Source: Trebonia kvetii
GTDB taxonomy: Bacteria > Actinomycetota > Actinomycetes > Streptosporangiales > Streptosporangiaceae
DNA length: 64,000 bases
Assembly (NCBI RefSeq): GCF_007827045.1
Contig: NZ_RPFW01000001.1
Location: 410,519-474,518 of the forward strand
Direction of reading: 5' to 3'
Under the pieces are notes generated by a model. It did not search any database. It saw nothing but the letters and a program-made list of their open reading frames with translations, and was not told where the DNA came from. Position numbers and translations under genes: made by a program. Shown one piece after another: positions 1 through 9,473 of this stretch; within the stretch, counting starts at the first letter, position 1, and the number at the start of each line of letters is the position of its first letter.

Positions 1-825
1 GCTCGCCATGGGGCCCCAGTGGTCCACATGGCGCCCGGTGACATGGGCCATCGGCAGGTAGGAGACAAGCGTGGCGGTGCCGTCCTCGGACACCAGCTGA
101 TCGTGCGGTATCACCCGCTCGGTCGCCCGCTGCGAGTAGCGGATCCCCCGGTGGGTGATCATGACGCCCTTCGGGCTGCCCGTGGTGCCCGAGGTGTAGA
201 TCAGGGTCACTAGGTCGTCCGGTGTCACCTGGCGCCAGGTCCGCTCGAACGCGCCTGGGTCCGCCTCGGCCTCGGCGCGGCCGCGCTCGAGCAGTTCGGC
301 CCAGCCGAGCGTGCCTTCCTCGGCGTCCGTCTCGCCCGAGGGCCCGTCGTCGAGGACGACGAGCGCGCGGAGCTTGGGCAGCAGGTGCCGCACCGAGCGG
401 AGGACCGGGAGGAACTCCCGCTCCACGAAGACCACCGTCGCCTCGCAGTGGCTGATGATGTCCGCGCCCTGCTCGGGGGAGACCGTCGGGTAGATGAATA
501 CCGGGATGCCGCGTGCGTGCATCACCGCGTAGTCGGCGATCGTCGCCTGCGAGCGGTTGCGGGACCAGACCGCCGCGAACTCGCCCGGCTGCAGGCCGGT
601 CGCGACGAGCCCGAGCGCCGCGTCCCGCACCCGCTGATACACCTCGGCATAGGTCAGCGAGCGCCACTCGCCGCCGTCCAGCCACTCCTGCGCTACCACA
701 TCCGGCGCCTGCGCCACGGTCTCGGCGTAGACGGCAAGCAGTGTCGAGCCGGCGATCTCCGCCTCGATCGACGCTCGGACGGCGGCCACGTCCTCGGGGA
801 CACCGGACAAGTCTTCTTGGGTCAT
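1..825 (-). CDS. Long-chain acyl-CoA synthetase (AMP-forming), C-terminus outside window
   Basis: This is the N-terminal ~275 residues of an adenylate-forming enzyme that activates a fatty acid to acyl-AMP and then acyl-CoA. The AMP-binding signature YTSGTTGSPKGVMITH is visible near residue 190, preceded by the EWRSLTYAEVYQRVR region typical of FadD15-like ligases. The frame is open to the left edge, so the gene is cut by the window and its C-terminal lid domain cannot be seen. The ATG at 825 is chosen because the reading MTQEDLSGVPEDVAAVRASI starts a normal family N-terminus, although no clear ribosome site precedes it. The substrate chain length is inferred from family resemblance only. Confidence 0.9.
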   Translation of the reverse strand, partial: MTQEDLSGVPEDVAAVRASIEAEIAGSTLLAVYAETVAQAPDVVAQEWLDGGEWRSLTYAEVYQRVRDAALGLVATGLQPGEFAAVWSRNRSQATIADYAVMHARGIPVFIYPTVSPEQGADIISHCEATVVFVEREFLPVLRSVRHLLPKLRALVVLDDGPSGETDAEEGTLGWAELLERGRAEAEADPGAFERTWRQVTPDDLVTLIYTSGTTGSPKGVMITHRGIRYSQRATERVIPHDQLVSEDGTATLVSYLPMAHVTGRHVDHWGPMAS

Positions 826-885
826 GGCGAACATTGTGTACCGATGGTTGCTCGGTGACCAGGGTCGATTTCGCGACAAAATGGA

Positions 886-921
886 CGGCCGCCGGCAGCG
901 GGGTGGTGCTGCCGGCGGCCG
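886..921. terminator. Perfect 14-bp hairpin, likely terminator of the HAF-repeat gene
   Basis: CGGCCGCCGGCAGC at 886-899 pairs perfectly with 908-921 around an 8-base loop. It lies directly after the stop of the leftward gene ending at 933. There is no U-tract, as is common for actinobacterial terminators. Confidence 0.7.
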
Positions 922-932
922 GGCTCGGGACG

Positions 933-1955
933 CTAGAAGGGCGGGAAGGCCACCAGGCCGTCGGTGTTGCCTGCTGCGTCGCCGTAGAAGCCGACGATGT
1001 CGTTCTCGTTGTTGATGCCGTTGAGCGTCGTGTTGCCGAGGCCGTTCGGGTCGTCGAACTTGGTGATGAACTTGCCGTTGGGCAGGAAGACGAAGCCGTG
1101 CGTGGCCGCGGAGTTGCCGCTGCCCGTGGTGTAGAAGCCGACCACCCAGCCGTTATCGTTCAGGCCGAGCGCGCTCGTCGCCGTGGCGCCTGCTACCGCG
1201 ATCGTGGTGACCTTGCCGGTGTGCGTCTTGGTGAAGGAGACGGTGTTGCCCTTCGCGTTGACGTAGAAGCCGGCGACGGTGCCCTTGTCGTTGATGGCGG
1301 CGGCGGTGACCGACGTCGCACCCGGCACCGTGATCACCTTGAACTTCTTCGTGGCGATGTTGTAGGCGAAGCCGTGGGAGTTGCCCGCGTTGTCGTTGTA
1401 GAAACCGACCGCGGTCCCGGTGTCGTTGATGCCGAGCAGCTGGTCCTGCGGCGGGGTGGAGTTGTTCTTGGCCGGGAAATTGACCTCGTGGTACTTCCCG
1501 TTCTGGCGCCAGAAGCCGAAGTTGCTGTCCGGGTTGCCGTTCTTGTTCTGCGTGGAGAAGAAGCCGACCTCGATGCCGGTGTCGTTCAGGCCCGTGATCT
1601 GGGTCTGCACGGAGCCGGGGAAGTTCTCGTGCTGGAAGTCGTTCTGCGCGTACGGCGCGCTGATCTCGTAGCCCTTGTTCGGGTGGCCGGGCACGCCGGC
1701 GCCGAAGTACCCGGCGATCTGGCCCCTGTTGTTGATGCCGAGCAACTGGTTGAACGTGCGGTCCTGGTGGCTGCCGATCTCGACGAACTGGTAGCCGGCG
1801 GCCCCAGCGGCCGCGGGCGAGGTCGCCGCGTCAAGCGTCGCAAGGGCCGTGCTGCCCCCGGCAGCCGACGCGCTCCCGGTGAGCGACCCGATAGCGAGCG
1901 CGCTCGCGGCCAGCGCGGCCACACCGCCGCCAAGCAAGCGGTAAGAAATGCCCAT
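933..1955 (-). CDS. Secreted HAF-repeat (extracellular repeat) protein
   Basis: A 340-residue exported protein. The N-terminus is a classic signal peptide (MGISYRLLGGGVAALAASA, with cleavage likely after GSASAAG). The mature part consists of about six imperfect repeats of ~45 residues built on the pattern GINDxGxxVGFYxDxxGNxHGF, for example GINDTGTAVGFYNDNAGNSH and GLNDNGWVVGFYTTGSGNSA. This matches the HAF extracellular repeat family, which probably folds as a beta-propeller-like array. No catalytic motif is visible, so the function is unknown. The start at 1955 is supported by AAGGGAT a few bases upstream. It is flanked by two strong hairpins and so appears monocistronic. Confidence 0.85.
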   Translation of the reverse strand: MGISYRLLGGGVAALAASALAIGSLTGSASAAGGSTALATLDAATSPAAAGAAGYQFVEIGSHQDRTFNQLLGINNRGQIAGYFGAGVPGHPNKGYEISAPYAQNDFQHENFPGSVQTQITGLNDTGIEVGFFSTQNKNGNPDSNFGFWRQNGKYHEVNFPAKNNSTPPQDQLLGINDTGTAVGFYNDNAGNSHGFAYNIATKKFKVITVPGATSVTAAAINDKGTVAGFYVNAKGNTVSFTKTHTGKVTTIAVAGATATSALGLNDNGWVVGFYTTGSGNSAATHGFVFLPNGKFITKFDDPNGLGNTTLNGINNENDIVGFYGDAAGNTDGLVAFPPF

Positions 1956-1987
1956 GATGACGATCCCTTCTGATTAACCCCGTGGTC

Positions 1988-2021
1988 CGCCGGGTGCGGG
2001 CGGTGTCGCCCGCACCCGGCG
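1988..2021. terminator. Perfect 15-bp hairpin between two leftward genes
   Basis: CGCCGGGTGCGGGCG at 1988-2002 pairs with 2007-2021 around the loop GTGT. It lies between the end of the NTF2-like gene (2113) and the start of the HAF-repeat gene (1955), so it probably terminates the former. Confidence 0.7.
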
Positions 2022-2112
2022 GTGTTCGCGAATCACTGTGTGCTGACGAATCCGGGGGAATCTTCGGGGGTTATGGGTGACTCATCGGGGGCGCGGCTAT
2101 GCGCGTGCCTGG

Positions 2113-2574
2113 CTATTCGGCACCGCTGTTGTCCGTCAGCTGCCAGGCGTCGGCCGCGATCCGCCAGGTGCCGTCGTCTTGCGGCCGCACCACCGTGCAG
2201 CCGACGCCGTGCAGGCTGACCGGCTGACCGTCCGGCCCCTGTCCCGCGATGCGCCGCTCGCAGACCAGCATCGTCAGGCCCGCCGCAGGCAGCACCGCGA
2301 TGAGCCGGACATCCAGGGGAAGGCGCAGCCGCATGATGCCGGCCATCGTCTCCGCGAGCCGACGGCCGTCCCCGCCGTTGCCCGGGTGGCCATTCGGACT
2401 GTCTCGGCCAGCCAGGCCGTCTCCGCCGTCCTGGCTGGCCAATGGCAGCAGTGCGGCGGCGGGCTCGTACTGGGCGACCGCGGCGCCGAGGTCGCCATCG
2501 CTGACGGCGAGCGCGACCAGTTCCGCGGCCTCCGACGGCCGCCGGGCGGCAGGCGGGGCGATCGGATCGGACAA
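2113..2574 (-). CDS. NTF2-like / SnoaL-type small protein
   Basis: A 153-residue protein with the layout of the NTF2-like (SnoaL, DUF4440) fold: an N-terminal helix pair (EAAELVALAVSDGDLGAAVA, then QYEPAAALLPLA) followed by strands ending in GVGCTVVRPQDDGTWRIAAD. Proteins of this fold are either small cyclases/isomerases or ligand-binding modules, and the sequence does not say which. The start is a TTG at 2574, supported by GGAGG five bases upstream. A glycine-rich insert (DGGDGLAGRDSPNGHPGNGG) interrupts the middle. It lies directly downstream of the large SARP-type regulator and could be its target, which is inference only. Confidence 0.7.
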   Translation of the reverse strand: MSDPIAPPAARRPSEAAELVALAVSDGDLGAAVAQYEPAAALLPLASQDGGDGLAGRDSPNGHPGNGGDGRRLAETMAGIMRLRLPLDVRLIAVLPAAGLTMLVCERRIAGQGPDGQPVSLHGVGCTVVRPQDDGTWRIAADAWQLTDNSGAE

Positions 2575-2738
2575 CTATGCCTCCAGCCGCAGCGCCCGCG
2601 TGCGCACGCGCGCGGCCGCGCGCGCGGCCAGGGAACGGCTTTTCCCCGGGGCACGAGTCTGGCATCGCCGGTGCCGGGGAGCGTACTGCGACAAGGGGAA
2701 TCACCGGGTGAAACGCAGGGGGCACCCAACGCCGGGAG

Positions 2739-5700
2739 TCAGCCGCCGCCCGACAGCCGCTCGTACAGCGCGGTGGTCTCCGCGGCCGGCGGGACGCCGA
2801 CCTGCTCGCGCAGGAGCGCCGTCAGCTCGGTGTAGTGCCGCACCGCGCGGGCGGTCTCGCCAAGCCGGGACCAGCAGGTCATCAGCTCGCGGTGCGCCGA
2901 CTCGTTCAGCGGCTCATGCTCGATCGCGCGGCGGAAGACGGCGACCGCCGCCTGGTGGCGTCCCGCCGCTACGTGCAGGCGGCCGGCCGCGAGCAGCGCC
3001 GACTCGAACCGGCGGCGCAGTTCGTCGCGGCGGGTGCTCGCCCACTCCCCCGCGCTCATCCCGGCCAGGAAGTCACCGCCGTACGCGGCGACGGCGCGCT
3101 GCAGGTCGGGCAGCGCGGCGCTCGCCGGGCGGGCCCGGCTGGCGGCGGCGAGCGCGGACTCGAACGCGTCCACGTCGCAGTCGCACGGGCGGTCCCGATT
3201 GACCGTGTACTGGCCCGCGGCGTACCGCACCCAGTGGTTGCCGCCGAGCGCGCGCCGCAGCTCGCGCAGCGCGGTGTGCAGCGCGTTGCCCAGCTGCTGC
3301 CGCGACAGGTCAGGCCACAGCGCGGCGCCGAGCTGCTCCCTGGTCAGCGGGGGCGACGTGACCAGCAGGAATAGCAGCTCGCGGGGCTTGGCGTAGCCCC
3401 AGTCCGCGGTCGTCAGGGCGACACCGCCGAGCTCCACGGTCGCCCTGCCGAGCGCGCGCACGCGCAGCGGTCCCTCCGCCCGGTCCGCCGTGCCCGCCTG
3501 CGCCGGCATCCGGCGGCCCGGCCTCCCCGCTGGCTGCGGGCCGGCCGGCGCGGCCAGCGGCACCGGGTCACCCCCCGACCCACCGGAATCAAACCCATCA
3601 GGAGGAACGGTTGCGGCTGACCCCGACGAGTCCGCAGTCACCGTCCGTCCGGCCCGCGGGCTGGCCGGTGTCTCCGACGGCACGACCGCGACCGTGGGTG
3701 CCTGCCCGGGCTGCGCTGCGGTGAGCACTGGAGTCGCGCCGGTCACCGGCGACGCGGTCGGCTGCCCAGGAATCGCGGACACCAGCACCGGGGTTACGCC
3801 GGTCAGCGGAGAGGCTCCGGTCATTTCGGGCAGCCCGGAGGCGGTGCTGCCACGGCGCCAGGCGGCCTGGTAGGCGGCGTCGCCGAGGGCCGCTCTCGCG
3901 GCGGCGACAATCTTTTCGTGCTGTGCGCGCTCCACTGGCGGTATGACGGTGCCGATCGCCTCGCGCGTCGCGTGGGCGAGCCCTAGTAGCCGCGCAGCCC
4001 GCTCCGCCCCGGCGGCTCGCTCGGCCCCAGGGCTCCGCTCCGGCCCGGCGGTCCGGGTAGCCGGGGTACCGTCCGGGGCGTCATGCGCCAGCGAGACCGC
4101 GGCGAGGTTCTCAAGGACGCTGGCCACGCGCCAGCGGTCGCGCAGCTCGTCGTGTGTGGCGTAGCTGAACCGCAGCCGCGTCTCCGCCGTCGCCTTGTCG
4201 CCTTTGGCGAGGGCGACAAGGCCGAGTTGCTCCTCACACCAGGCGGTTCCCTCGCGAAAGCCGATCGAGCGAGACAGCTCGAGGGATTCGGCCAGCGATT
4301 CCGCCGCGGCCGCCAGGTCGCCGGCGTAGCGGGCCGTCACGCCGAGGCTGATCAGCGACCAGGCGATGCCCTCCGCGTCGCCGAGCGCGCGGAACATCGC
4401 GAGGGCGCGGGTGCATTCGCTCGCCGCCAGCTCAAGGTTCCCCTGGAGCCAGGAGACGAAGCCGAGATAACCGTGCGCGCTCGCCTCGGCCCACTGGTCG
4501 CCCGCGGCCTGGGCAAGCCGCAGCCCCTCTTCGTGCAGTTGCCCGGACCTGACGTACCTGCCCTGCTCGCGTGCCACGCTGCCCAGCGCCTGGAGGCACG
4601 CGGCGGTTCCCGCGTCGTCGGCGAGCTCACGGTAAAGCAGCAGCGCGGCGTCGAGGCGGCGGACCGCGGGCTCGTAGTCGCATTGCAGGTAGGCGAGGCG
4701 GCCGCTGCCGTACAGCGCTCGCGCGCGCAGTTCGGGCGGCGCGCCGGGGCCGTCGGCCACCGCCTGGTCCATCCACTCGCGCACCTCGCGATAGTGACCG
4801 CGCAGGTAGGCGTACCTGCCGAGCTGGCCCACGATCCGCAGCGCGGCGACCGCATCGCCGCTGCCCCGTGCGTACTCGGTGGCCGCGCGCAGGTTGGCCC
4901 GCTCCTGGTCGACCCGGTCGAGTTCCGCCTCGAGTCCTGCCGCAGCCGCGTGCTCGATGCTGTCGCCCGCCTCCTCGGCGAACCCGGTGTAGTGGGCAAG
5001 GTGCGCGCGCCGCGCCTGGTCGCGCTCGTCCGCCTGGGCGAGCTTGTCCGCCGCGTACTCGCGGATCGTGGCAAGCAGGTGATAGCGCTCGCTGTCCACC
5101 TGGAGCAGCGACTTGTCCGCGAGCCTGCTCAGCAGGTCGAAGACCTGGCCAGGCGCGATGCCGCGGAAGGCGGTGACCTGTTCGGCAGCGGGCAGGGTGA
5201 ACCCGCCGACGAACACCGCGAGCCTGCGGAAGACCGTCCGTTCCTGGCCGTTGAGCAGCTCATAGGACCAGTCGAGCGTGGCGCGCAACGCCTGGTGGCG
5301 CGCCGGCGCCGACCGCGCGCCGCCGGTCAGCACGCCGAACACGTCGTCGAGCCGCCGCGCGAGCTGCCCGACAGAAAGGACCCGCATCCTGGCGGCGGCC
5401 AGCTCGATCGCCAGCGGCAGTCCGTCGAGGCGCTCGCACACCTCCACGACCGCATCCCTGCTCGCGTCGGTAATGGCGAAGGCCGGCGCGACAAGGCGCG
5501 CACGGTCCTCAAACAGCCGCGCCGCGTCCGCGCGCTCGAGCGGCGGCACCGGCCAGGAGCGTTCGCCCTCGACGCCAAGCGGCTCCCTGCTGGTGGCGAG
5601 AACGGTAAGCGCCGGGCACTCGGCGAGCAGGTACTCGGCGAGGCTCGCGATCTCGGCGGCCAGGTGCTCGCAGTTGTCGAGCACCACAAGCAGCCCGCCC

Positions 5701-6029
5701 GAGTGGCGGTAGGCGGCCAGGTGGGCGGCGATGGCGGCGGACGGCTCGACGCCTGGTGTTTCCTGCACGCCGAGTCTGCCCGCCAGCGCGGGAGCGATGA
5801 GCGGCGGATCGGATAGCGGCGCCAGCTCGACCCAGGCCACGTCCAGGTCCGTGGCCGCGAGTTCGCCCGCGGCGGCGAGCGCGAGCCGGGTCTTGCCCGC
5901 ACCGCCCGGCCCGGTCAGCGTGAGCATGCGACAGCCGGCGAGGGCGCGCGTCACCGCGCCAAGCTCGCCGTCCCGGCCCACAAGCGGCGTCAGCCGCACG
6001 GGGAGCCGTCCTGTCGTCAGCACCGCCAT
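2739..6029 (-). CDS. AfsR-like ATPase/TPR regulator with C-terminal SARP (wHTH-BTAD) module
   Basis: A ~1,096-residue STAND-type transcription regulator. It begins with LTPLVGRDGELGAVTRAL and a P-loop (TLTGPGGAGKTRLALAAA), followed by a kinase-2-like strand (LLVVLDNCEHLA) and GLPLAIELAAARM, as in NB-ARC ATPases. TPR-like helices fill the centre. After a Pro/Thr/Ala-rich linker (about residues 700-850) comes an OmpR-type winged helix (LRVRALGRATVELGGV, ALWPDLSRQQLGNALHTALR) and a bacterial transcriptional activation domain ending at the C-terminus. In AfsR and most SARPs the DNA-binding module is N-terminal, so the order here is reversed. The ATG at 6029 follows a GGGGCGGA site; an upstream GTG at 6065 is the alternative. 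Confidence 0.88.
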   Translation of the reverse strand: MAVLTTGRLPVRLTPLVGRDGELGAVTRALAGCRMLTLTGPGGAGKTRLALAAAGELAATDLDVAWVELAPLSDPPLIAPALAGRLGVQETPGVEPSAAIAAHLAAYRHSGGLLVVLDNCEHLAAEIASLAEYLLAECPALTVLATSREPLGVEGERSWPVPPLERADAARLFEDRARLVAPAFAITDASRDAVVEVCERLDGLPLAIELAAARMRVLSVGQLARRLDDVFGVLTGGARSAPARHQALRATLDWSYELLNGQERTVFRRLAVFVGGFTLPAAEQVTAFRGIAPGQVFDLLSRLADKSLLQVDSERYHLLATIREYAADKLAQADERDQARRAHLAHYTGFAEEAGDSIEHAAAAGLEAELDRVDQERANLRAATEYARGSGDAVAALRIVGQLGRYAYLRGHYREVREWMDQAVADGPGAPPELRARALYGSGRLAYLQCDYEPAVRRLDAALLLYRELADDAGTAACLQALGSVAREQGRYVRSGQLHEEGLRLAQAAGDQWAEASAHGYLGFVSWLQGNLELAASECTRALAMFRALGDAEGIAWSLISLGVTARYAGDLAAAAESLAESLELSRSIGFREGTAWCEEQLGLVALAKGDKATAETRLRFSYATHDELRDRWRVASVLENLAAVSLAHDAPDGTPATRTAGPERSPGAERAAGAERAARLLGLAHATREAIGTVIPPVERAQHEKIVAAARAALGDAAYQAAWRRGSTASGLPEMTGASPLTGVTPVLVSAIPGQPTASPVTGATPVLTAAQPGQAPTVAVVPSETPASPRAGRTVTADSSGSAATVPPDGFDSGGSGGDPVPLAAPAGPQPAGRPGRRMPAQAGTADRAEGPLRVRALGRATVELGGVALTTADWGYAKPRELLFLLVTSPPLTREQLGAALWPDLSRQQLGNALHTALRELRRALGGNHWVRYAAGQYTVNRDRPCDCDVDAFESALAAASRARPASAALPDLQRAVAAYGGDFLAGMSAGEWASTRRDELRRRFESALLAAGRLHVAAGRHQAAVAVFRRAIEHEPLNESAHRELMTCWSRLGETARAVRHYTELTALLREQVGVPPAAETTALYERLSGGG

Positions 6030-6306
6030 CTGTCGCGTCCGCCCCGCGTCTCGCCGACAAGCCACCGCATCAGTCTTTCACGAAGCTAACGAAACGATGC
6101 TCCGCAAGGAATAGGGCAGATGTCTCACTGAACGGAAAGTTAGGAATTGTTTTTCTGCCGCCATGGCATAGCGGATCTATCACCGGCGGGTGGGACGTGA
6201 CGGCTCTTAATGTTTTCTTTGTATTTTGTCTCAGGCGCTTTCGGGGTGTGGCGGCTTGATGACATGATTTCGCCGAGGGATGGCCTCAGGGGAAGGGTCG
6301 AACCGG

Positions 6307-7788
6307 ATGCTGGAACGGGCGGAACGCAGGAGCATCGAGCGTCGGGGTCTTGTCGCGGGGCCGGCGGAGCGGCCGCGTCCGGACCTGGATCCCGGCACGG
6401 ACCTGCTGCCGAAGATCAAGCACATCGTCGTACTGATGATGGAGAACCACTCCTACGACAACTACCTGGGCACGCTGGCCGGCCGGGGCGAGGGGCTGCC
6501 CGTCGACGATTCCGGCGCGCCCGCCGCGGTCAACAAGCTGTCCGACGGGCGGGAGTTCACCTCGTGGCACCTGGCCTCCACCAGCCAGACCGCGGGCAAC
6601 CCGACCCAGACGTGGAACGCCAGCCACATCGCGGACGCGGACGGCAGCTGCGGTGGCTTCGCCGAGTCGGTGTTCAAGACAGTGAAGGGCGCTGACCCCG
6701 CCGTCCCGATGGGCTACTGGACCGAGACGGACCTGCCCTTCTATCACGGGCTCGCCAGGGTCTTCCCGGTGGCCGACCGCTGGTTCTGCTCCTGTCTCGG
6801 TCCGACCTTCCCGAACCGGCGGTTCCTGATCGCCGGGACGGCGCACGGGCTGATCGACGACCTGCCCTGGGACCTCGTCGATTACCCAGAGGCGGGGACG
6901 ATCTTCGACGCGCTGACCAAACACGGCATCATGTGGGTGAACTACCACAACGTGCACCCGGTGTCCGTGGTGCTCAAGCGGCTGCTGGGCGGCGCGGGGC
7001 TTGTCCTGCTGCGGCGGCTCGCCGCGGTTGGCCGCTGGCTGCCAGGGGTGACCAACGCGATCCGCGGCAACAAGTCGTTCACCGCCGACCTGTACCCGCT
7101 CGGGTTCACCGGCAGCATCAGGCACCTGCGGAGCACGCAGCAATTCTTCGCCGACGCGAAGGCGGGGAAGCTGCCGCCAGTGTCCGTCGTCGACCCGGAC
7201 TTCGGCCTCTACTCCGAGGAAAACCCGCAGGACATCACGCAGGGCGAGGCGTTCTCCGCCGCGGTGGTCAACGCGGTCATGAACGGCCCCGACTGGGAGT
7301 CGACGCTGCTCATCTGGACCTACGACGAGCACGGCGGCTACTACGACCACGTGGCGCCGCCGGCCGCCGTCGCACCGGACGACGTGCCCGCGCGCAACTG
7401 GCAGCTGTCGCACCGGTGGTTCCGCGCCCTGTTGCGCCTGGTCCTGCCCAAGCAGCTCGCCGAGCTCGAGAACGCCGACGACGGTCCCGTCACCTACGAC
7501 CGCTACGGGTTCCGCGTTCCCGCGGTGATCGTCTCGCCGTACGCGAAAAAGGACTGCGTCCTGCACAACGAGTTCGACCACACCTCGATACTCAAGCTGA
7601 TCGAGGAGAAGTGGAACCTGCCGCCGCTCACCCATCGCGACGCCCATGCCACCTCGCCGCTCGGCGCGCTCGACCTCGATGCGCCGCCCGCGTTCCTGAC
7701 GCCGCCCCAGCTGCCCGCCGCGGGCGCTGGCGGCTTCCACTTCCAGGCTAGGCGGTCAGGAATTCTGCGCAGCGCTCGCCGATCATGA
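6307..7788 (+). CDS. Phosphoesterase family protein (phospholipase C / acid phosphatase type)
   Basis: A 493-residue member of the phosphoesterase superfamily (PF04185 type) that hydrolyses phosphodiesters or phosphomonoesters with a two-metal site. Visible motifs are the nucleophile region IKHIVVLMMENHSYDNYLG, GPTFPNRRFL, the metal-binding TYDEHGGYYDHVAPP and the late FDHTSILKLIEEKW. No signal peptide or twin-arginine motif is evident at the N-terminus, unlike secreted phospholipases C, so a cytoplasmic location is likely. The ATG at 6307 is preferred over 6280 because AGGGGAAGG lies nine bases upstream. The 3' end overlaps the convergent GMC oxidoreductase gene by 41 bases. Confidence 0.88.
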   Translation: MLERAERRSIERRGLVAGPAERPRPDLDPGTDLLPKIKHIVVLMMENHSYDNYLGTLAGRGEGLPVDDSGAPAAVNKLSDGREFTSWHLASTSQTAGNPTQTWNASHIADADGSCGGFAESVFKTVKGADPAVPMGYWTETDLPFYHGLARVFPVADRWFCSCLGPTFPNRRFLIAGTAHGLIDDLPWDLVDYPEAGTIFDALTKHGIMWVNYHNVHPVSVVLKRLLGGAGLVLLRRLAAVGRWLPGVTNAIRGNKSFTADLYPLGFTGSIRHLRSTQQFFADAKAGKLPPVSVVDPDFGLYSEENPQDITQGEAFSAAVVNAVMNGPDWESTLLIWTYDEHGGYYDHVAPPAAVAPDDVPARNWQLSHRWFRALLRLVLPKQLAELENADDGPVTYDRYGFRVPAVIVSPYAKKDCVLHNEFDHTSILKLIEEKWNLPPLTHRDAHATSPLGALDLDAPPAFLTPPQLPAAGAGGFHFQARRSGILRSARRS

Positions 7789-9343
7789 TGCTCGGCGCGT
7801 TGGTGTTGCCCGAGGTGACCGCCGGCATGACCGACGCGTCGGCGACGCGCAGGCCAGGCACGCCGTAGACGGTGAGGTCGGCGGGGCTGACCACGGCCCG
7901 GTTGTCGATGCCCATCTTGCAGGTGCCGGCCTGGTGGTGATAGGTGATCAGGTTCCGCATGCCGTACTCGATCAGTTCCTCGTCGGTTCTGACGTCGGGG
8001 CCCGGTGCGATCTCGCGCGCGCGGAACTCGCTCAGCGCGCTTGCCTGGCCGACCTCGCGGGACAGCTTCAGGCTGGCGAGCAGCGCCCGCACGTCGGCCT
8101 TCTCCTCCAGGTAGTGCGGATCGATGACGGGGTGCTCCGCCGGGTCCGCGGAGCGGAGCCACAGCCTGCCGCGGCTCAGCGGGCGGATGATGCCCGCCAC
8201 GATCGCGTATCCGTCGCCGTATTCGAGCTGCGGGTAGCCTTCGACGGGCATCGGGAAGTGCGACATGAGCGGCTGGAGGTCGGGCGCGGTCATCCCGGGG
8301 TCGCTCTTGGCGAAGAAGTGCGCCTCCAGGTTGTTGGCCTTGCCCTCGGGGATCTTCCGTGCCGATTCATACAGCAGCGTGGCGAGCGCGTGGTCGTGCA
8401 GGTTGCCGCCCACGCCGGCCAGGTCGGCGCGCACCTCGATGCCGAGCGGCTTGAGGTCGTCGGCGGGGCCGATGCCGGAAAGCAGCAGCAGCTGCGGTGA
8501 GCCGATCACGCCCGCGCAGACGATGACGTCAGCAGAGCAGCGCAGCTCGGTGGCCGTCCACTCGGGGAGGACCGGGCGGGGGACGGAGTCAGCCGGATCC
8601 GTTCGGTGGGCGTAGACAAGGCCAGGCCGGGACAGGCGGATTCCTGCCGCACGACCGGTGCCGTCGAAGACCAGGGTTTTGACCTGGGCGCTGGTGACGA
8701 CGGTGAGCAGCGGGCTGTCGACCACCGGCTCGATGAACGCGGTCCAGGTGGACATCCGCCGGCCGTCGCGCACCGTCATGTGCGACAGGCCGACGCCGAG
8801 GATGTCGTCGGCGTTGGGGTCGTCGTTGCGCGGCACGCCGGTCTCCGCGGCGGCCTCGATCATCGCGAGCGTCGCCGGGTTCGGCTCCTTGATGTGGGTG
8901 ACTGGGAGCGGGCCGCCGGTGCCGTGGTACTCGCTCGGGCCGTCCTCGTAGTCCTCCGACTTCTTGAAGTACGGCAGCACGTCGCGGTAGGACCAGCCGG
9001 GTGCGCCGTTGTAGGCCCACGCGTCGAAGTCGGACTTCGCGCCGCGGATGTAGATCATCCCGTTGAGCGAGCTCGAGCCGCCGAGCACCTTGCCGCGCGG
9101 CCAGAAGAGGCTGGTCTTGAGCGAGTGCTGCTGCGGCTCTGTCCAGAACGCCCAGTCCTCGGGCGAGTTCCACAGCTCCCAGGAGCGGTTCGGCTTGTGG
9201 ATGGCCGGGTTGTAGTCAGGGCCGCCCGCCTCGACGAGCGCGACCCTGCGGCCCGCGTCCACCAGGCGGCGGGCGATCACGCAGCCGGCCGAGCCCGCGC
9301 CGACGACGATGTGATCGAACTCTTCGCTCTTGCCGGCTGACAT
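7748..9343 (-). CDS. GMC-family FAD-dependent oxidoreductase (choline dehydrogenase-like)
   Basis: A 531-residue flavoenzyme that oxidises an alcohol with FAD. The N-terminus has the dinucleotide-binding motif HIVVGAGSAGCVIARRL and the acidic VALVEAGG strand end. The GMC signatures GKVLGGSSSLNGMIYIRG and GVIGSPQLLLLSGIGPA follow. The C-terminal catalytic region has YHHQAGTCKMG and the terminal block LRVADASVMPAVTSGNTNAP. Length and domain order are normal for the family. The ATG at 9343 is chosen because GGGAGG lies seven bases upstream; a longer reading to 9421 adds a low-complexity leader. The substrate is not predictable. Confidence 0.93.
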   Translation of the reverse strand: MSAGKSEEFDHIVVGAGSAGCVIARRLVDAGRRVALVEAGGPDYNPAIHKPNRSWELWNSPEDWAFWTEPQQHSLKTSLFWPRGKVLGGSSSLNGMIYIRGAKSDFDAWAYNGAPGWSYRDVLPYFKKSEDYEDGPSEYHGTGGPLPVTHIKEPNPATLAMIEAAAETGVPRNDDPNADDILGVGLSHMTVRDGRRMSTWTAFIEPVVDSPLLTVVTSAQVKTLVFDGTGRAAGIRLSRPGLVYAHRTDPADSVPRPVLPEWTATELRCSADVIVCAGVIGSPQLLLLSGIGPADDLKPLGIEVRADLAGVGGNLHDHALATLLYESARKIPEGKANNLEAHFFAKSDPGMTAPDLQPLMSHFPMPVEGYPQLEYGDGYAIVAGIIRPLSRGRLWLRSADPAEHPVIDPHYLEEKADVRALLASLKLSREVGQASALSEFRAREIAPGPDVRTDEELIEYGMRNLITYHHQAGTCKMGIDNRAVVSPADLTVYGVPGLRVADASVMPAVTSGNTNAPSIMIGERCAEFLTA

Positions 9344-9473
9344 GCCGCCCTCCCAGTCCGCCGCGCTGGCGCTCGTCCCGGCACTCGTTCTGGCGCTGCC
9401 GTGGCCAGGGTCCTGGGGCACATCATCCCAATTCCGGCGCGGATGTCATTGAGTTCGCGGCACAGACTCCTGA

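Noticed and set aside
4083..5816. 577-codon rightward frame opposite the AfsR-like regulator
   Set aside because: An antisense shadow typical of high-GC DNA: no recognisable domain, abnormal composition, while the opposite strand encodes a clear ATPase/TPR protein.
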